Origin: Diphasiastrum complanatum
Taxonomy: Eukaryota > Streptophyta > Lycopodiopsida > Lycopodiales > Lycopodiaceae
Direction of reading: 5' to 3'
Length of the DNA stretch: 64,000 nt
Assembly (NCBI GenBank): GCA_029204225.1
Contig: CM055108.1
Location: 18,881,779 to 18,945,778 of the forward strand
A model generated the notes under the pieces. The model searched no databases. It worked only from the letters and a program-made list of their open reading frames with translations, and was not told the origin of the DNA. The translations under genes and the position numbers were made by a program. Every line of letters starts with the position of its first letter. Position 1 is the first letter of the stretch. Of this stretch, positions 45,536-57,240 are shown one piece after another.

Positions 45536-45690
45536 GATGACATGGACCAATCAAAATGCTCAAAATGAACCCTAAATTTGACTCTAGAGTCTTCCAAAAC
45601 CCAAAAATGATGACATGGATCAATCAAAATGTTGTTGTTTTAAAAGCCCCAATTGATGACATGGACCAATCAAAATGCTCAAAGCCCTAA
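45536..45690. repeat. Three spaced copies of GATGACATGGACCAATC
   Basis: The word GATGACATGGA(C/T)CAATC followed by AAAATG occurs at 45536, 45609 and 45655, with partly repeated flanks (CCCTAAATTT words). This is a short degenerate tandem array between the PUX promoter and the LINE. Confidence 0.8.
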
Positions 45691-45708
45691 ATTTAGCCTG
45701 GAGAGTCC

Positions 45709-47218
45709 TTTTTTTTTTTTTTGAAAAGCTTGACATCACTATCATATATTCACAAAGGTACAAGTACAAAAAACGGCTTCAAGGCTGAAGTCAATCTGAG
45801 ATCCAAAAGCACTTACAAAGCCCAAAGGCTACCAAACTCGCATACCTCGGTAGCAAACTGAAACTAACTTATGTAGTACGCAAAAAAACATAGCAAGTCT
45901 AATACATGCCGCAACTAATAAAGAAAAGGGGTCCCCCTCAAAAACCTGCAGGTTCCTCGTCGTCCAGATTTTCCATAAAATCGCCAGTCTGCACACATGC
46001 CAGAAAGTGAGAGTAGAAGAGTTTATTGAGAGTAGAAGAGTTTATCAGATGTGAATCACGGAGGAGAATGGTGTCAATGTCCAGAGAGAAGGTGAAACCC
46101 CAAGTCGAGAAGATGTGACCCAGCTCCAACCATCGGTGCCTATGACAATGAAGGAACAGGTGCTCCACCGTTTCTTCCGCCAGATGGCAAAGCGGACAAA
46201 GGCGATCATTGAGGAAAGGCCACTTGGAAAGTAAGGGTAAGGACTTGGTGAGAATACGGTAAACAAGGTATCTGAGCTTCCATACTGGAGGAGAGCGGGC
46301 GGTTTTAAGGCGGCAACGCCAGGCATACAAGGAAAGAGAGGCAGAGACCAGAGACAGTTAAGATAGTCCACGAAAATGGAGGGGAATTGTCGTCGGTGCA
46401 AGGAGGAGTAACTAAAGAGGGAAGCGAAAAAGGGGGGGTCCCAGCTTGAAAGGTCAAGGGACTGAACTTGAATGACGTGCAGAGGAATGGCACAGGAGGA
46501 GGCCAGGAAGATTAGTCGACGTTTGGCATTGGAAAGGGCAGAGGAAGGCAGAACCTGGCAAGGGGGGACATGGACCAACTGACCTAGGGAGAGAAGGCCT
46601 TTAGTGGCTAAAGAGAAGGAAAGATGGGGATGAAAACGAAAAAGAGGTTGAGCGTTAGTCGGAAAAAGGGAAGAGGTCCAGATGGATTCCGCAGAAAGGA
46701 GGGTGGAGTCATCCCGCCAGGAAAGGAAAGAACGGAGCAGAAGGAATATACAAGCAAGGTTAGTCAAAACAAAAGGCCCTTTAAAAGGGAAGGAGCAGCC
46801 AAAAGCCAAGAGATGGCCAAAATTGGGAGAAGGACGAAGCAATGGAGGCACAGTAGCAGAAGAAGCCATGAAGGAGAGAAGGAATGTGTGCCAATGTTGA
46901 GACGGGAGAGCAAGCGCGAAAAGACGACGGAGGATCAATGAGCAGTTTTTAATTGCAAGGTTGGGAATACCTAAGCCACCATCCTCAGTAGGGACAGAGC
47001 AGACAGACTTGAGAAGAAGAGGACACTTCTCGGCCCAAAGGAATTGACGAAGTGCCTTAGTAATAGAGTCATGTAAAGAACAGGTAGCAATGAAAATAGA
47101 GGAAAAGAATATTGGTAAAGCAGAGAGGACGTGGCGGACAACCAATACCCGAGAGGCAAAGTGTGGAAATCTGCTGGACCAAGAATGGATCCTAAAATGA
47201 TCCACAAGAATGATTGGA
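45709..47218 (-). mobile_element. 5'-truncated L1-type LINE with poly-A tail
   Basis: In element sense (minus strand) the coding frame starts at about 47205 with WSSRFPHFASRVLVVRHVL and the motif EDGGLGIPNLAIKN, the region C-terminal to plant L1 reverse transcriptase. It shifts frame near 46330 and ends with an RVT zinc-binding domain RLCPLCHLAEETVEHLFLHC (46330-45938). About 220 bp of 3' UTR ends in a T14 run on the plus strand (45709-45722), the element's poly-A tail. RT catalytic domain, endonuclease and ORF1 are missing. The 5' end abuts an LTR at 47219, so it may be cut by that insertion rather than by truncated reverse transcription. Confidence 0.88.
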
Positions 47219-47807
47219 TGTTAGATACAATTGATCTATCAATCTACACAAGATTTAGATCAATCTAGATCAAATTTAGATGAGAAAATATAACAAAAAC
47301 AATCATAAATGAAAGGGAATTGTACTTGCTGGTTTCACACGTGTGGAAACCTGTCAAAGTACGGACTCCAACCTGAAATCAAAATACAATAGATTGGGGT
47401 TGCTTGTTAATTATGGCCAAATGTGGCTCTATATATACAAAAAGTGGGAGCTCGTGGTACTGATCATCCCTCTAATGTCACATGTGTGAGGGTGCTTTGT
47501 CATGTGATGATTCATCATGCAAAATTGACACTTGGACAAAACCTTCTATTTTGAGCACTTTTGGTCCATTTTTTTTCTATGTAGAGAACTAGGAAAAACT
47601 CTTCTAGAAGTGCAAATTCGACTTCCTCAGCTTATTCCACACGTGTGAGCAGACCTCTACACATGAAATTTGACACCTAATCTCATGATGTGTCTCATGC
47701 AATCTCTAGATTGATGCCATGTGGTATATGACTAAAAAAACATGATTTTGGCCTTTTTAGCCAATAGAGCTTGATTTAAACTATATGTACAAGCTATAGG
47801 ATTGTAC
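47219..47807 (-). mobile_element. Older copia LTR, left part, split by the young element
   Basis: AT-rich DNA starting TGTTAGATAC at the edge of the LINE, with CACGTG palindromes at 47338-47343 and 47640-47645. It is continued after the young element at 54245 (the two parts share the duplicated TGTAC). Both parts resemble, reversed, the LTR-like DNA at 2776-3480. Confidence 0.5.
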
Positions 47808-48462
47808 TGTGAAAAATACAGATCCTAAGTGGATCTAAACTCCAAGATCATTGGCTTGAATGCTTGCACTCCAAACTACATAAGCTAGGAATTGGCAACA
47901 CATTCTATGCTACCTAGAATGCAAAGAACTTGATCAAAAAGCATTTATCACAAATGGAAACTTCCATAAACATCAAGTGCGGCCCAAAATAGCATTATAC
48001 AGTCCATAATACATCAGCCTACCACTTTTGGAAAGCACCTAAGATCATACACAATAGCTTGAAGACAATACACACAACAATGCTCTCAATGGAGGAAGAA
48101 ACAATGACAATGATCTATTGATCTCAATGAAGCATACAAAAGGTTTCTCCAACCTGTTCTCCACGACTTCCCTACTATTTATGGATGAGGAAGATGACTC
48201 TCTCTCCTCTCTCTAGAAGGTACTTGACCCTAGATATTCCCTATATAGGAAAAATAGCTAAAAATGGCTTATATGACCAAAATACATCAAAATGGTCTCA
48301 TTTTGAAGGGTATGAAGTTTGACACTTCATCATACTGAAAAAATACAGTAAATAAAAACATTGTGGCCTAGTTCACACGTGCAAAACTCCAGAACCAAAA
48401 CTATTTACAATTTTAGCCAATTTAGGCCTCAAACTAGCTAGGAAATGTTGACAATTTTCACA
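47808..48462 (-). repeat. 3' LTR of the young copia
   Basis: 655 bp, ends TGTGAAAA and TTTTCACA, which are perfect inverted repeats of each other. It contains a CCTATATAGG-type TATA region (about 48238-48247) and the word TTCACACGTGCAAAAC near its end. Confidence 0.93.
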
Positions 48463-51400
48463 CTCCCTCTTCAACATTGGATGCTAGTTTCAACATAGTC
48501 TTTGAGCACATTCCAAGATTAGATCTATGCATTAAATATAGGTCCTTTCCCAATGGTTTGGTGAAGATATCAGCCACACACTCCTTTGAAGAGACATGTT
48601 GAAGCTCCACCTCTTTGGCAATGACTTGATCTCTCACAAAATGGTGAGCAATCTCAATGTGCTTGCTCCTTGCATGAAAAACAGGATTGCTTGCCAAGAT
48701 TTGGGCTGAAAGGTTATCACAAAGTATGATTGGAGTCTTCTCTGGTTCCAGCAAGTGAAGATCCAATAACATCCTCTTGATCCAAAGAATCTCCTTGGTG
48801 CATGTTGTTAATGCCTTGTACTCGGCTTCGGTGGAAGATAGAGAGATAGTTGGTTGCTTCTTTGATAGCCATGAGACCACTCCATCTCCAAGATAGATTG
48901 CAAAGGCACTTGTTGACTTCCTATCCATTTGATAACCTGCAAAATCTGAATCTGAAAATCCACAAAGGTTAGGTGTAGTACCTCCATACAAGATGCCAAA
49001 ATCTCTAGATCCCGAGATGTATCTAAGTACTCTCTTTCCTAGCTTCCAATGAGCCTCACTAGGATCTTGCATAAATTGACTTAGTTTACCAACCACAAAG
49101 CTTAGATCAGGTCTTGTGATGGTTAACCATATAAGATATCCTATTAGCTTTCTATAGAGAGTAATGTCCTTGAAGGATCTTTCATTACTTCTTGTAGTTA
49201 GCTTTACATTTGATTCCATAGGAGTAGAAACAACTTTACAATCTTCCATATGAAACCTTTTTAGAATAGAGTTAACATACTTTTCTTGACATATGAATGT
49301 AGATTTAGAAGTTCTAATAATCTCTATTCCTAAGATATAATGAAGTTTACCAAGATCTTGAATTTCAAACTCTCTTTTGAGTGCCATCTTGATTTCATCT
49401 ATATCTAGATTGTTACCACCACTTAAGATAATGTCATCAACATAGACCAAAGTAAAGTGATATCATTTTCATTCAATCTAAAGTAGAGAGAATGATCATA
49501 CTCACTCATAACAAAGTTTTGAGAAAGTAAGAAGGAATTGAGCTTAGCATACCAACTCCTTGGTGCTTGCTTTAGCCCATACAAACTCTTTTGGAGATAG
49601 CACACATGATTATGCTCATCATGTGAAACATAGCCTTCGGGGTTGCTCCATGTAAATATCTTCTTCAAGATCACCATTCAAGAAGGCATTAGTAACATCC
49701 ATTTGCCACATATCCCAATCATAAAGAGTTGCAAGAGAGATTAGGATTCGAATAGTTACCATCTTTGCCACGGGTGCAAAGGTCTCATCATAGTCAATAC
49801 CATATTCTTGAGCATACTCCTTTGCCACCAACCTTGCCTTGTACTTGTTGATTGATCCATCTTGATTTGTCTTGATCTTGAAGATCCACTTACAACCAAT
49901 TGCCTTCTTGTCCTTTGGAAGCTTTACCAACCTCCATGTGTTGCTTTTGATGAGTGCTTGATGCTCATGATCCATGGCTTGGATCCATTCCTTCTTTTGA
50001 ATTGCTTCACCTACACAAGTTGGTTCATCAAAAGAGGTAAGAAAAGCAAAGTTAGAGTTGTCCACCACTTGCTTTCCTTTTTCATCATAGGTTAGCCTTG
50101 ATGGCTTAGCCCTTTGCCTTTGAGTCTTCCTTGAAGTTTGCTTTGGAGTGGCATCTCCATCTTCATCCAAGACATCTTGCACATCATGATGATTAGTAGG
50201 CACATCAACATCAACATCAACAACATTGGAAACATTCTCTTCATGAAAGATGACATCCCTACTTATGACAACTTTCTTTGTAGAAGGAATGTACACTTTG
50301 TAAGCCTTGCTTACTTCACTATAGCCAACAAACACACCCTTCTTTGATGAAGGATCTTCTTTAGTTCTATCATCAAGTGTGATATTGACAAAACATGTAC
50401 ATCCAAAGATCCTACAATGCTTGACACTCGGCCTTCTACCATAAAGAACCTCATGAGGAGTTTTACCATCCAAGGAAGCACTTGTCCATATATTACATAG
50501 ATAGTTAGCACATGCTAAAGCTTCCCCCCAAAAAGACTTAGCAAGATTAGCATGTAGTCTCATTGCCTTGGCACATTCACAAAGGGTTCTATTCTTCCTC
50601 TCGGCCACTCCATTCTGTTGTGGAGTCCTAGGACTAGACATCTCCCTCTTAATCCCATGTGCTATACAAAAGTCTTTGAACCTATTTGAGGTGTATTCCC
50701 CTCCATTATCAGATCTTAAGCATTTGATCTTTGTATTGAATTGGTTTTCCATTTCATTCTTGAACTTGACAAATGCAGCAAACACTTCATCCTTACTTTT
50801 AAGAAGATAGATCCAAGTATACCTACTAAAGTCATCAATGAAAGTTGCATACATCTTTGCCCCACCATTGCTAGTTGTACTAGAAGAATGAATATCAGAA
50901 TGCACAAGTTGAAAAGCTTCTTTAGATCTAGAAGTAGATCTAGAATAAGCAAGTCTATGAGATTTGTACAAGGCACAATGTTCACAAACACTATTGTTTG
51001 CAACAAGACTTTTAGGGAGACCAAGAACAAGCTCTTTCTTTGCCATTACCTCCAAAGATTTGAAGTTGGGATGGCCCAACCTCTTGTGCCAAACTTCTTG
51101 GTTTGTCAATTGCTCCCTAGCCATACATCCTTCATGATTAGAGATCACACATGCATCAAGCTTGAAAAGTTTACCATGCCTCCTACCTTGAGCAATCAAG
51201 GATCCACATTTACTTATCAAACATGCATCTCCAATGAACTCCACATCAAGTCCTTTGTCAATCATTTGACTTACACTAAGCAAATTCTTAGTGATTGAAG
51301 GAATGTACAAAACATTTTCAAGATTTGCTTTCCTATTTGTTGAAAGGGAAATAGGAATAGTGCCTATGCCTTTGATGTCACATTGACCATCATTTGCAGT

Positions 51401-52411
51401 GTAGATGATGTTACCTTCTCCCTCATAAGACAATAAGGATGTAAAGTATTCCTTATGTCTTGTCATGTGAGATGAGGCTCCACTATCAATCCACCAAGGA
51501 TCATTATCATCTATGTTGGCTAACAAACTTGAAGTCATAACAAGTGATTCACATGTGTTATGTTCTTCCTCATCTATTGTAAGATTTCCTTGCCTCTCTC
51601 CTTGCTCTCTTTTCTTCTTATAACATTCATTTGCAAAATGACCTTTTATCCCACAATAAAAGCACTTGAACTTTGACTTATTGTTCTTAGTAGAAGAGGA
51701 AGAGGAAGAGTGATCATCATGATCAAAGTTACCACCTTTGGACCATTTCCCTTTGCCTTTACCTTTGCCCTTGAATTTGCCTTTTGTGAAGAAAGCCTCT
51801 TCACCTCCACCTTGCAAGGATGCACCATCAAGCTTTGATTGCAACCTATGTTCTTCAGCCAATAAGATTTCTTGCAAGTCAACCACACTTGGCAAGACTC
51901 TTTGAATGGCAAAACTTTGCACAAGGTTAGCATGTTCATTTAGCAAACCATTCAACATAACTTGGACTATTTCACCATCTTTTATGTTCTCATCAATGCA
52001 TGCTAAATCATCACTTAGGGACTTAACTCTCAAGATAAATGCATGAGCACTTTCACCCTCTCTTTGCCTACTAGAAAATATTTGTCTCCTTAGGGTCAAT
52101 ACCCTAGATGTGGACTTTGATTCAAAGAGCTTCTTTAAGGCATTCCATGCCTCACTTGCACTTTGACACTTTCCAACTTCCTTGAGAAGTTCATTTGAAA
52201 CATTCATTTTAATGATATGAAGAGCCCTTTTGGCCTTCTTATCAAACCTTTGTTGCTCTTGAAGTGTGAGAGGTCTCTCTTCAATTTCTGCAACTATGTC
52301 CATGAGTTCATTCAACTCAAGTAAGGATTCCATCCTCACTTTCCAAGTAGAGTAGTTTGATGAACTCAACCTTTCACTAGACTCTAGCATGATCCCACCA
52401 TTGGAAGCCAT
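48458..52411 (-). pseudogene. Gag-pol of the young copia, full length with two small frameshifts
   Basis: The 1318-codon span runs from MASNGGIMLESSERL to a stop at 48458. A 930-codon frame covers gag (UBN2 type), zinc knuckle CFYCGIKGHFANEC (residues about 249-262), protease WWIDSGASSHMT (about 305), HKRLGHPN (about 439), integrase DDE residues in VHSDIHS, LRSDNGGEY and NGVAERKNR (about 498, 562, 600), and RT start CKWIFKIK (about 840). Frame is lost at about 49636-49640 by one extra C in a C run (after YMEQP), and regained at about 49453 by one missing base just before YVDDIILSG. The last 330 codons hold the rest of RT, RNase H (FSDSDFAGYQMDRKS) and ADIFTKPLGKD. The two indels cancel, so first and last frames agree. 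As given it cannot make intact RT. Confidence 0.93.
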
Positions 52412-53572
52412 GATTCTAATGTTTCTTCAACTTTTAGGTTCTGTCCTAAAGCACTTAGCACTCACTTTTCTCTCAACAAATGATAGATAAAGAGATCTAT
52501 GAAGATTTAGGACCCTAAAACACTTCTATCTTGAACCTAGATGGTTTCCAAGCATAGAAAGGAAGATTGAAACACATGCAACACTTTGCACACACTAAGA
52601 ATGGATTACAAAATCAAACCAACCTGAACACACTCTTGCTTAAGCTCTCAAACTTTCCAGCAAGTGACCAAATCAAGTTATGGTGTGAAGAGTTACTTGC
52701 ATTCTTAGAAAATACCCAAAACTAGGATGCCAAGATTACCTAGTAATGAACAAACTTGATCAATCATATGATCAACACACTAAGATATTGATTCAACCTG
52801 TAAAACCACATGTAAACCACACTTCTAAAAGTTTATAAACTCCAGCAAGTGATAAATACAAGATTTAGAGGTGAATGAATGAGCACACTTAGTGAATCAC
52901 AAGACTAGCTTCACTATCTTGTCAAATCTTGGTGTTTAGATGTAGATCTAAGATCACTTCACATGAGAATGTTCCTCAACCTGTTAAGAACCTGAAAACA
53001 CACTTGCATAATGGTTAACACCTTTCAGCAAATGCTCCAATCAAATTACATAAGGAGAGTTACTTACATGCTCAACAAAGTACACCAAAATTTATGCCAA
53101 AATTGATGACAATCTTTACAATATGCTCTTCACAATGGAGCTTACAATATGTTCACCCAAAAAAGGGGATCTTTCATCCAAATGGGAGCTTTGCTCAGCC
53201 TTTAGGAGAATTACAACTCACTCAAAAGAGCATTTGTCATCCACTTAAGGAGAAGTTTCATCCACTTAAGGAGAGTGTTCATCCAAGAATGGAGATTGTC
53301 AACAATAGGATTGAAAAGAACATTGTTAGTATTGAATATGCACAAGCCTCACAATCACAAATGATTAGGTGTTATGATCTGATCCAAAATAGTTTCTTTT
53401 CAGCCTCTGATCTTCAATAGACCTGAAATATGCTTTTGATCCACAAGTTCAACTCACAAAACAAAGGTTAGTAAGATTTGATCAACAAAGCAATGCAAAA
53501 TCATGCTAGAACTTGATCAAACATCCAAATATCACCAAAAATGGAATACTTACTGTAAATAGAAGCCAACCA

Positions 53573-53584
53573 GCTCTGATACCA
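53573..53584 (-). promoter_or_regulatory. Primer-binding site of the young copia
   Basis: TGGTATCAGAGC on the minus strand, immediately next to the 5' LTR end; complementary to initiator tRNA-Met. Confidence 0.92.
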
Positions 53585-54239
53585 TGTGAAAAATACAGAT
53601 CCTAAGTGGATCTAAACTCCAAGATCATTGGCTTGAATGCTTGCACTCCAAACTACATAAGCTAGGAATTGGCAACACATTCTATGCTACCTAGAATGCA
53701 AAGAACTTGATCAAAAAGCATTTATCACAAATGGAAACTTCCATAAACATCAAGTGCGGCCCAAAATAGCATTATACAGTCCATAATACATCAGCCTACC
53801 ACTTTTGGAAAGCACCTAAGATCATACACAATAGCTTGAAGACAATACACACAACAATGCTCTCAATGGAGGAAGAAACAATGACAATGATCTATTGATC
53901 TCAATGAAGCATACAAAAGGTTTCTCCAACCTGTTCTCCACGACTTCCCTACTATTTATGGATGAGGAAGATGACTCTCTCTCCTCTCTCTAGAAGGTAC
54001 TTGACCCTAGATATTCCCTATATAGGAAAAATAGCTAAAAATGGCTTATATGACCAAAATACATCAAAATGGTCTCATTTTGAAGGGTATGAAGTTTGAC
54101 ACTTCATCATACTGAAAAAATACAGTAAATAAAAACATTGTGGCCTGGTTCACACGTGCAAAACTCCAGAACCAAAACTATTTACAATTTTAGCCAATTT
54201 AGGCCTCAAACTAGCTAGGAAATGTTGACAATTTTCACA
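53585..54239 (-). repeat. 5' LTR of the young copia
   Basis: 655-bp partner of 47808-48462; the same promoter should drive the element leftwards. Confidence 0.93.
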
Positions 54240-55600
54240 TGTACTACATGAAAAGTACATTTATTTCACACGTGGAAATAGGCTCCACACATGTGTAATC
54301 ATCCTATATACATAGATTTGGCCTTCACCAAGCATAATTTTTGCATTTTTGACACTCCTCAAAAATCGAGCTTGACAATGTGAAGAATAAAAAGCTATCC
54401 AACTTGTCTATAGGGGTTGATGAGGAAAAACATCTTGCTTGTGCATTTACAAGTTGTAATTATCATTCTCTAGTATGTACAAACTTGAGCTACATGACAT
54501 GCACAATGTCTAGGTGGTCATATTTCACTTTGTTCCATTGTATATATCAAAGGTATGTGAATTGAGCACATGACCTTATAGATTAGGGCGAATTTGAGTT
54601 AGGTAGATCTAGATTTGATGACATGCAAAATTCGCTAATGTGCATGCATGCAACATGCAATCACTGCATGCAACATGCAAGCAAGTATACATGTTCTACA
54701 CATGTCCAAGTCATCTAGGGAAGTCACATGCAAGACATGCAAACTGTATTTGACACATGCATGTAGTTTTGTAGGTTCATAGTTGAGAATTTGACATTTG
54801 GACAAAGTAGGTAGAAGTTAGGTGCAATTTCAGCATGCAAGCTGTTAGGTGTCAATATGGTAGTAGTTTATACTTGATTAGGTGTAGGAAATGCATTGAA
54901 TGCAAGGAGTACCACGAATTTTGTCTCTCCTATATATGTACACATCATTCTCATTCATATCTAATGATGAATCAAGCTTTGGTAATGTCATAATGTCAAA
55001 ATTGGATCTCATGCTACTGTTGTTTTGATATTCTCTCTTTAACTTGAGATTGGTGTCTTCTTCATACATTATTTTGGTTATGTATTCTCTCTTTTTGTGA
55101 AGAATTAGTTTTGCTTTGATCTATAGCATTCTAGATTGTGCTCTAGCCTCAGATCTTGTGATAGATTGCAGGATTGCTCTACAGATGTTCTGTGTGCCAC
55201 CATAAAGCATGGTCAAGATCATTCACACATTTCTTGTGGATCCCCACACATGTGAAGTTGCTGGATTTTTCATAGCTTGTTGGAAAGCTAGAAAAGTCAT
55301 CTTTCCAATGCAATTGGTTTCATTTCATTCTGATGATCCTAGTAGGAGTTATAAGCTCTTAAAGAGGGTAGGGAGAGACCCAAAACCCGAGTGGACACTT
55401 TTTTATTGAATATATTGCATGCATGATTCATCATTCACAGTTTTGGTACTCAATCTGAGATAGAATTGGATAAGACAAATTTTTGTTGTCATAGACACAT
55501 CATTTCACACAAAGTGTTGTTTTTTGAGTTGAATGTGTGTTTCTTGAGGTTTGACATCAGAATTGTAAGTGCTTCATCAGTAGATAAAGGCTAGATCCAA
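54240..55600. other. Continuation of older LTR and repeat-rich non-coding DNA
   Basis: The first part (to about 54380) continues the older copia LTR, with CACACGTGG at about 54269. From 54630 to 54850 CATGCA words are frequent (TGCATGCATGCAACATGCA at 54640-54658). No gene is seen up to the gag remnant near 55600. Confidence 0.5.
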
Positions 55601-56680
55601 ATTCAAAGATTCAAGAAGAGAGCAAGAATTGCTCTTCATATCATCAAATTGAACATCTCTGATGAGATGTTGAGAGAAATAAGTTCATGCACCTTAGCCA
55701 AGGAGACTTGGGAAACTCTTAAGTCCATTCATGAAGCAAAGATCAAGTCAAGAGGGAGGAGCAAGAACAGTTTTTCTCAAGCCTTCACAAAGGACAAAGC
55801 AAAGAACAAAGACTATGGTAGAGTAGAAGATGATTCAACTTATTCTTCTAACTTCAAGAAGAAGACTCAAGAAGATCAAGCCAATTTTATCATAGAAGAC
55901 TCACATGCAAGTTGTGGAGAGGCATCTCTCATGATGTCTAGTTTCTTTTCTTTACCCTCTAATGATGTATCTTGGTATATTGATAGTGGAGCCACAACTC
56001 ATATGAGTTGCTCCAAGGATTCTTTTGTTTCTATTGAATCTGTTCTAGATCCTAAGGAATCAATATACACTGCAGTTGGTGATGCATGCTCAATTGAAGG
56101 AGTTGGAAGTTGTTCCTTGAAAATTGCATCTTCTATGAATTTTACACTTTCCAATGTACTTTATGTTCCTAATCTCACAAAGAGTGTGATTAGTGTAGAA
56201 AAGTTGTTAGATGATGGTTTTGAAGTAAATTTCAATGTCAATAGTTGTTTTATAAAGAAAGGTGATGAGATCCTAGCAAGTGGATCTAGATATGGAGGCA
56301 TTTTCAAGCTAGATGTGCATGAAAATGCAAGTGCATGTGATATTGCATTGATGACTTATGTTTCCAAGGAGGAGCTATGGCATAGGAGGTTGCATGTTTC
56401 CAATTTCAGATCTATGCCTATTATAGTCAAGGAGATCAAGCCAAGAGTGGCTTATTCTATGGCAAAATTACATATGGATCCATATTTGATGTCTTCTACC
56501 AAGACAAAACATCCTATGGGGTTGGAACATTCGGATGTTCATCTTTCTTTATCAGTAAGCAAGGAAGATGTTTCTTGCTTTGCATGTACTATTGATGGTT
56601 CCACAAGTTACATTTGGCTAAGTCTTGTCTTTCAAGTTTTATGGTGCATGTGTATGTTCCATCATGCAAAACTTTATTGA
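55600..56680 (+). pseudogene. Copia gag-protease-integrase N fragment, gag internally deleted
   Basis: The frame encodes a gag piece (ALHIIKLNISDEMLREISS, ETWETLKSIHEAK), then jumps to a Lys/Ser-rich part without the CCHC zinc knuckle. It continues with protease WYIDSGATTHMSCSKD (about 55975), VLYVPNLTKSVISVEKL, a GAG-pre-integrase with ELWHRRLHVSNFRSM (normally HxRLGH) and an integrase start with LEHSDVH (about 56524). It diverges and stops at 56680. Degenerate integrase C-terminal pieces follow to about 57000 (GCLSTKEGYIAFTLSNRR). Confidence 0.82.
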
Positions 56681-57059
56681 GTTATGGAGCTAATGGAAGG
56701 AGTGCACTATATGGAGTCTTGTTCAATTATAAGCCTAAGGATGTGTACCTTAGTGTTCTTGAAGATTATTGCTTTGCATGTGGTTTCTTGGAAGGAAAGA
56801 AAGATGGAGATCCTAGTCTATGGATCATGCTTGGATGCTTATCCACCAAGGAAGGCTACATAGCCTTTACACTCTCTAATCGAAGGTGTTTGAGCATGGA
56901 GAAGTTGTTTATTTTGAAGATCTATTTTCTATCTTGGAAGAGGCTGAGAGCATAGTTTCGCTTATTGCATCACAAGTTATTTCTATTATGAATGGTCAAC
57001 TTATGATGGGGTCGAGGTTTGAGGAGGAGTATCCTCAACATGCATGTCCAAGAAGATCT

Positions 57060-57240
57060 TCTTTATTAAACAAGGTCGAGTCCTTGTTGATCTTATTTCA
57101 TGGAAAAGAAAGGATAAGTGAAGGTAGTATTCATTCTATTCTACTCGCCTATGGTTCTCTTTCTTTTATTGAACAAGGCCGAGTCCTTGTTGATCTTATT
57201 TCATGGAAAAGAAAGGATAAGTGAAGGTGGTATTCATTAC
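57060..57240. repeat. Tandem duplication, period about 103 bp
   Basis: The block with GTCCTTGTTGATCTTATTTC and GAAAAGAAAGGATAAGTGAAG occurs at about 57069-57135 and again at 57172-57238 with two or three differences. It lies at the junction between two copia fragments. Confidence 0.85.

Larger units (their letters stand above)
47803..54244 (-). mobile_element. Complete young Ty1/copia element, 6432 bp plus TSD TGTAC
   Basis: LTRs at 47808-48462 and 53585-54239 are each 655 bp, begin TGTGAAAAATACAG and end TTTTCACA. By eye I found only one difference (A at 48370, G at 54147). TGTAC is duplicated at 47803-47807 and 54240-54244. On the minus strand the 5' LTR is the right copy, followed by primer site TGGTATCAGAGC (53573-53584), a leader of about 1.16 kb, gag-pol (52411-48458), and a purine tract GAAGAGGGAG just before the 3' LTR (48463-48472). 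Near-identical LTRs indicate a recent insertion. Confidence 0.95.

Noticed and set aside
46624-46941. 105-codon plus-strand frame in the LINE
   Set aside because: Antisense of the LINE reverse-transcriptase-derived frame, Lys/Arg rich as expected for a Leu/Ser/Pro-rich opposite strand.
49423-49677. Programmed frameshifting in the young copia
   Set aside because: The two indels lie inside RT, not at a gag-pol border, and cancel each other; mutation or assembly error is simpler.
53094-53420. 108-codon plus-strand frame in the leader of the young copia, with repeated HPLKE words
   Set aside because: It is antisense to the element, in a non-coding leader with short repeats; no start context or homology.
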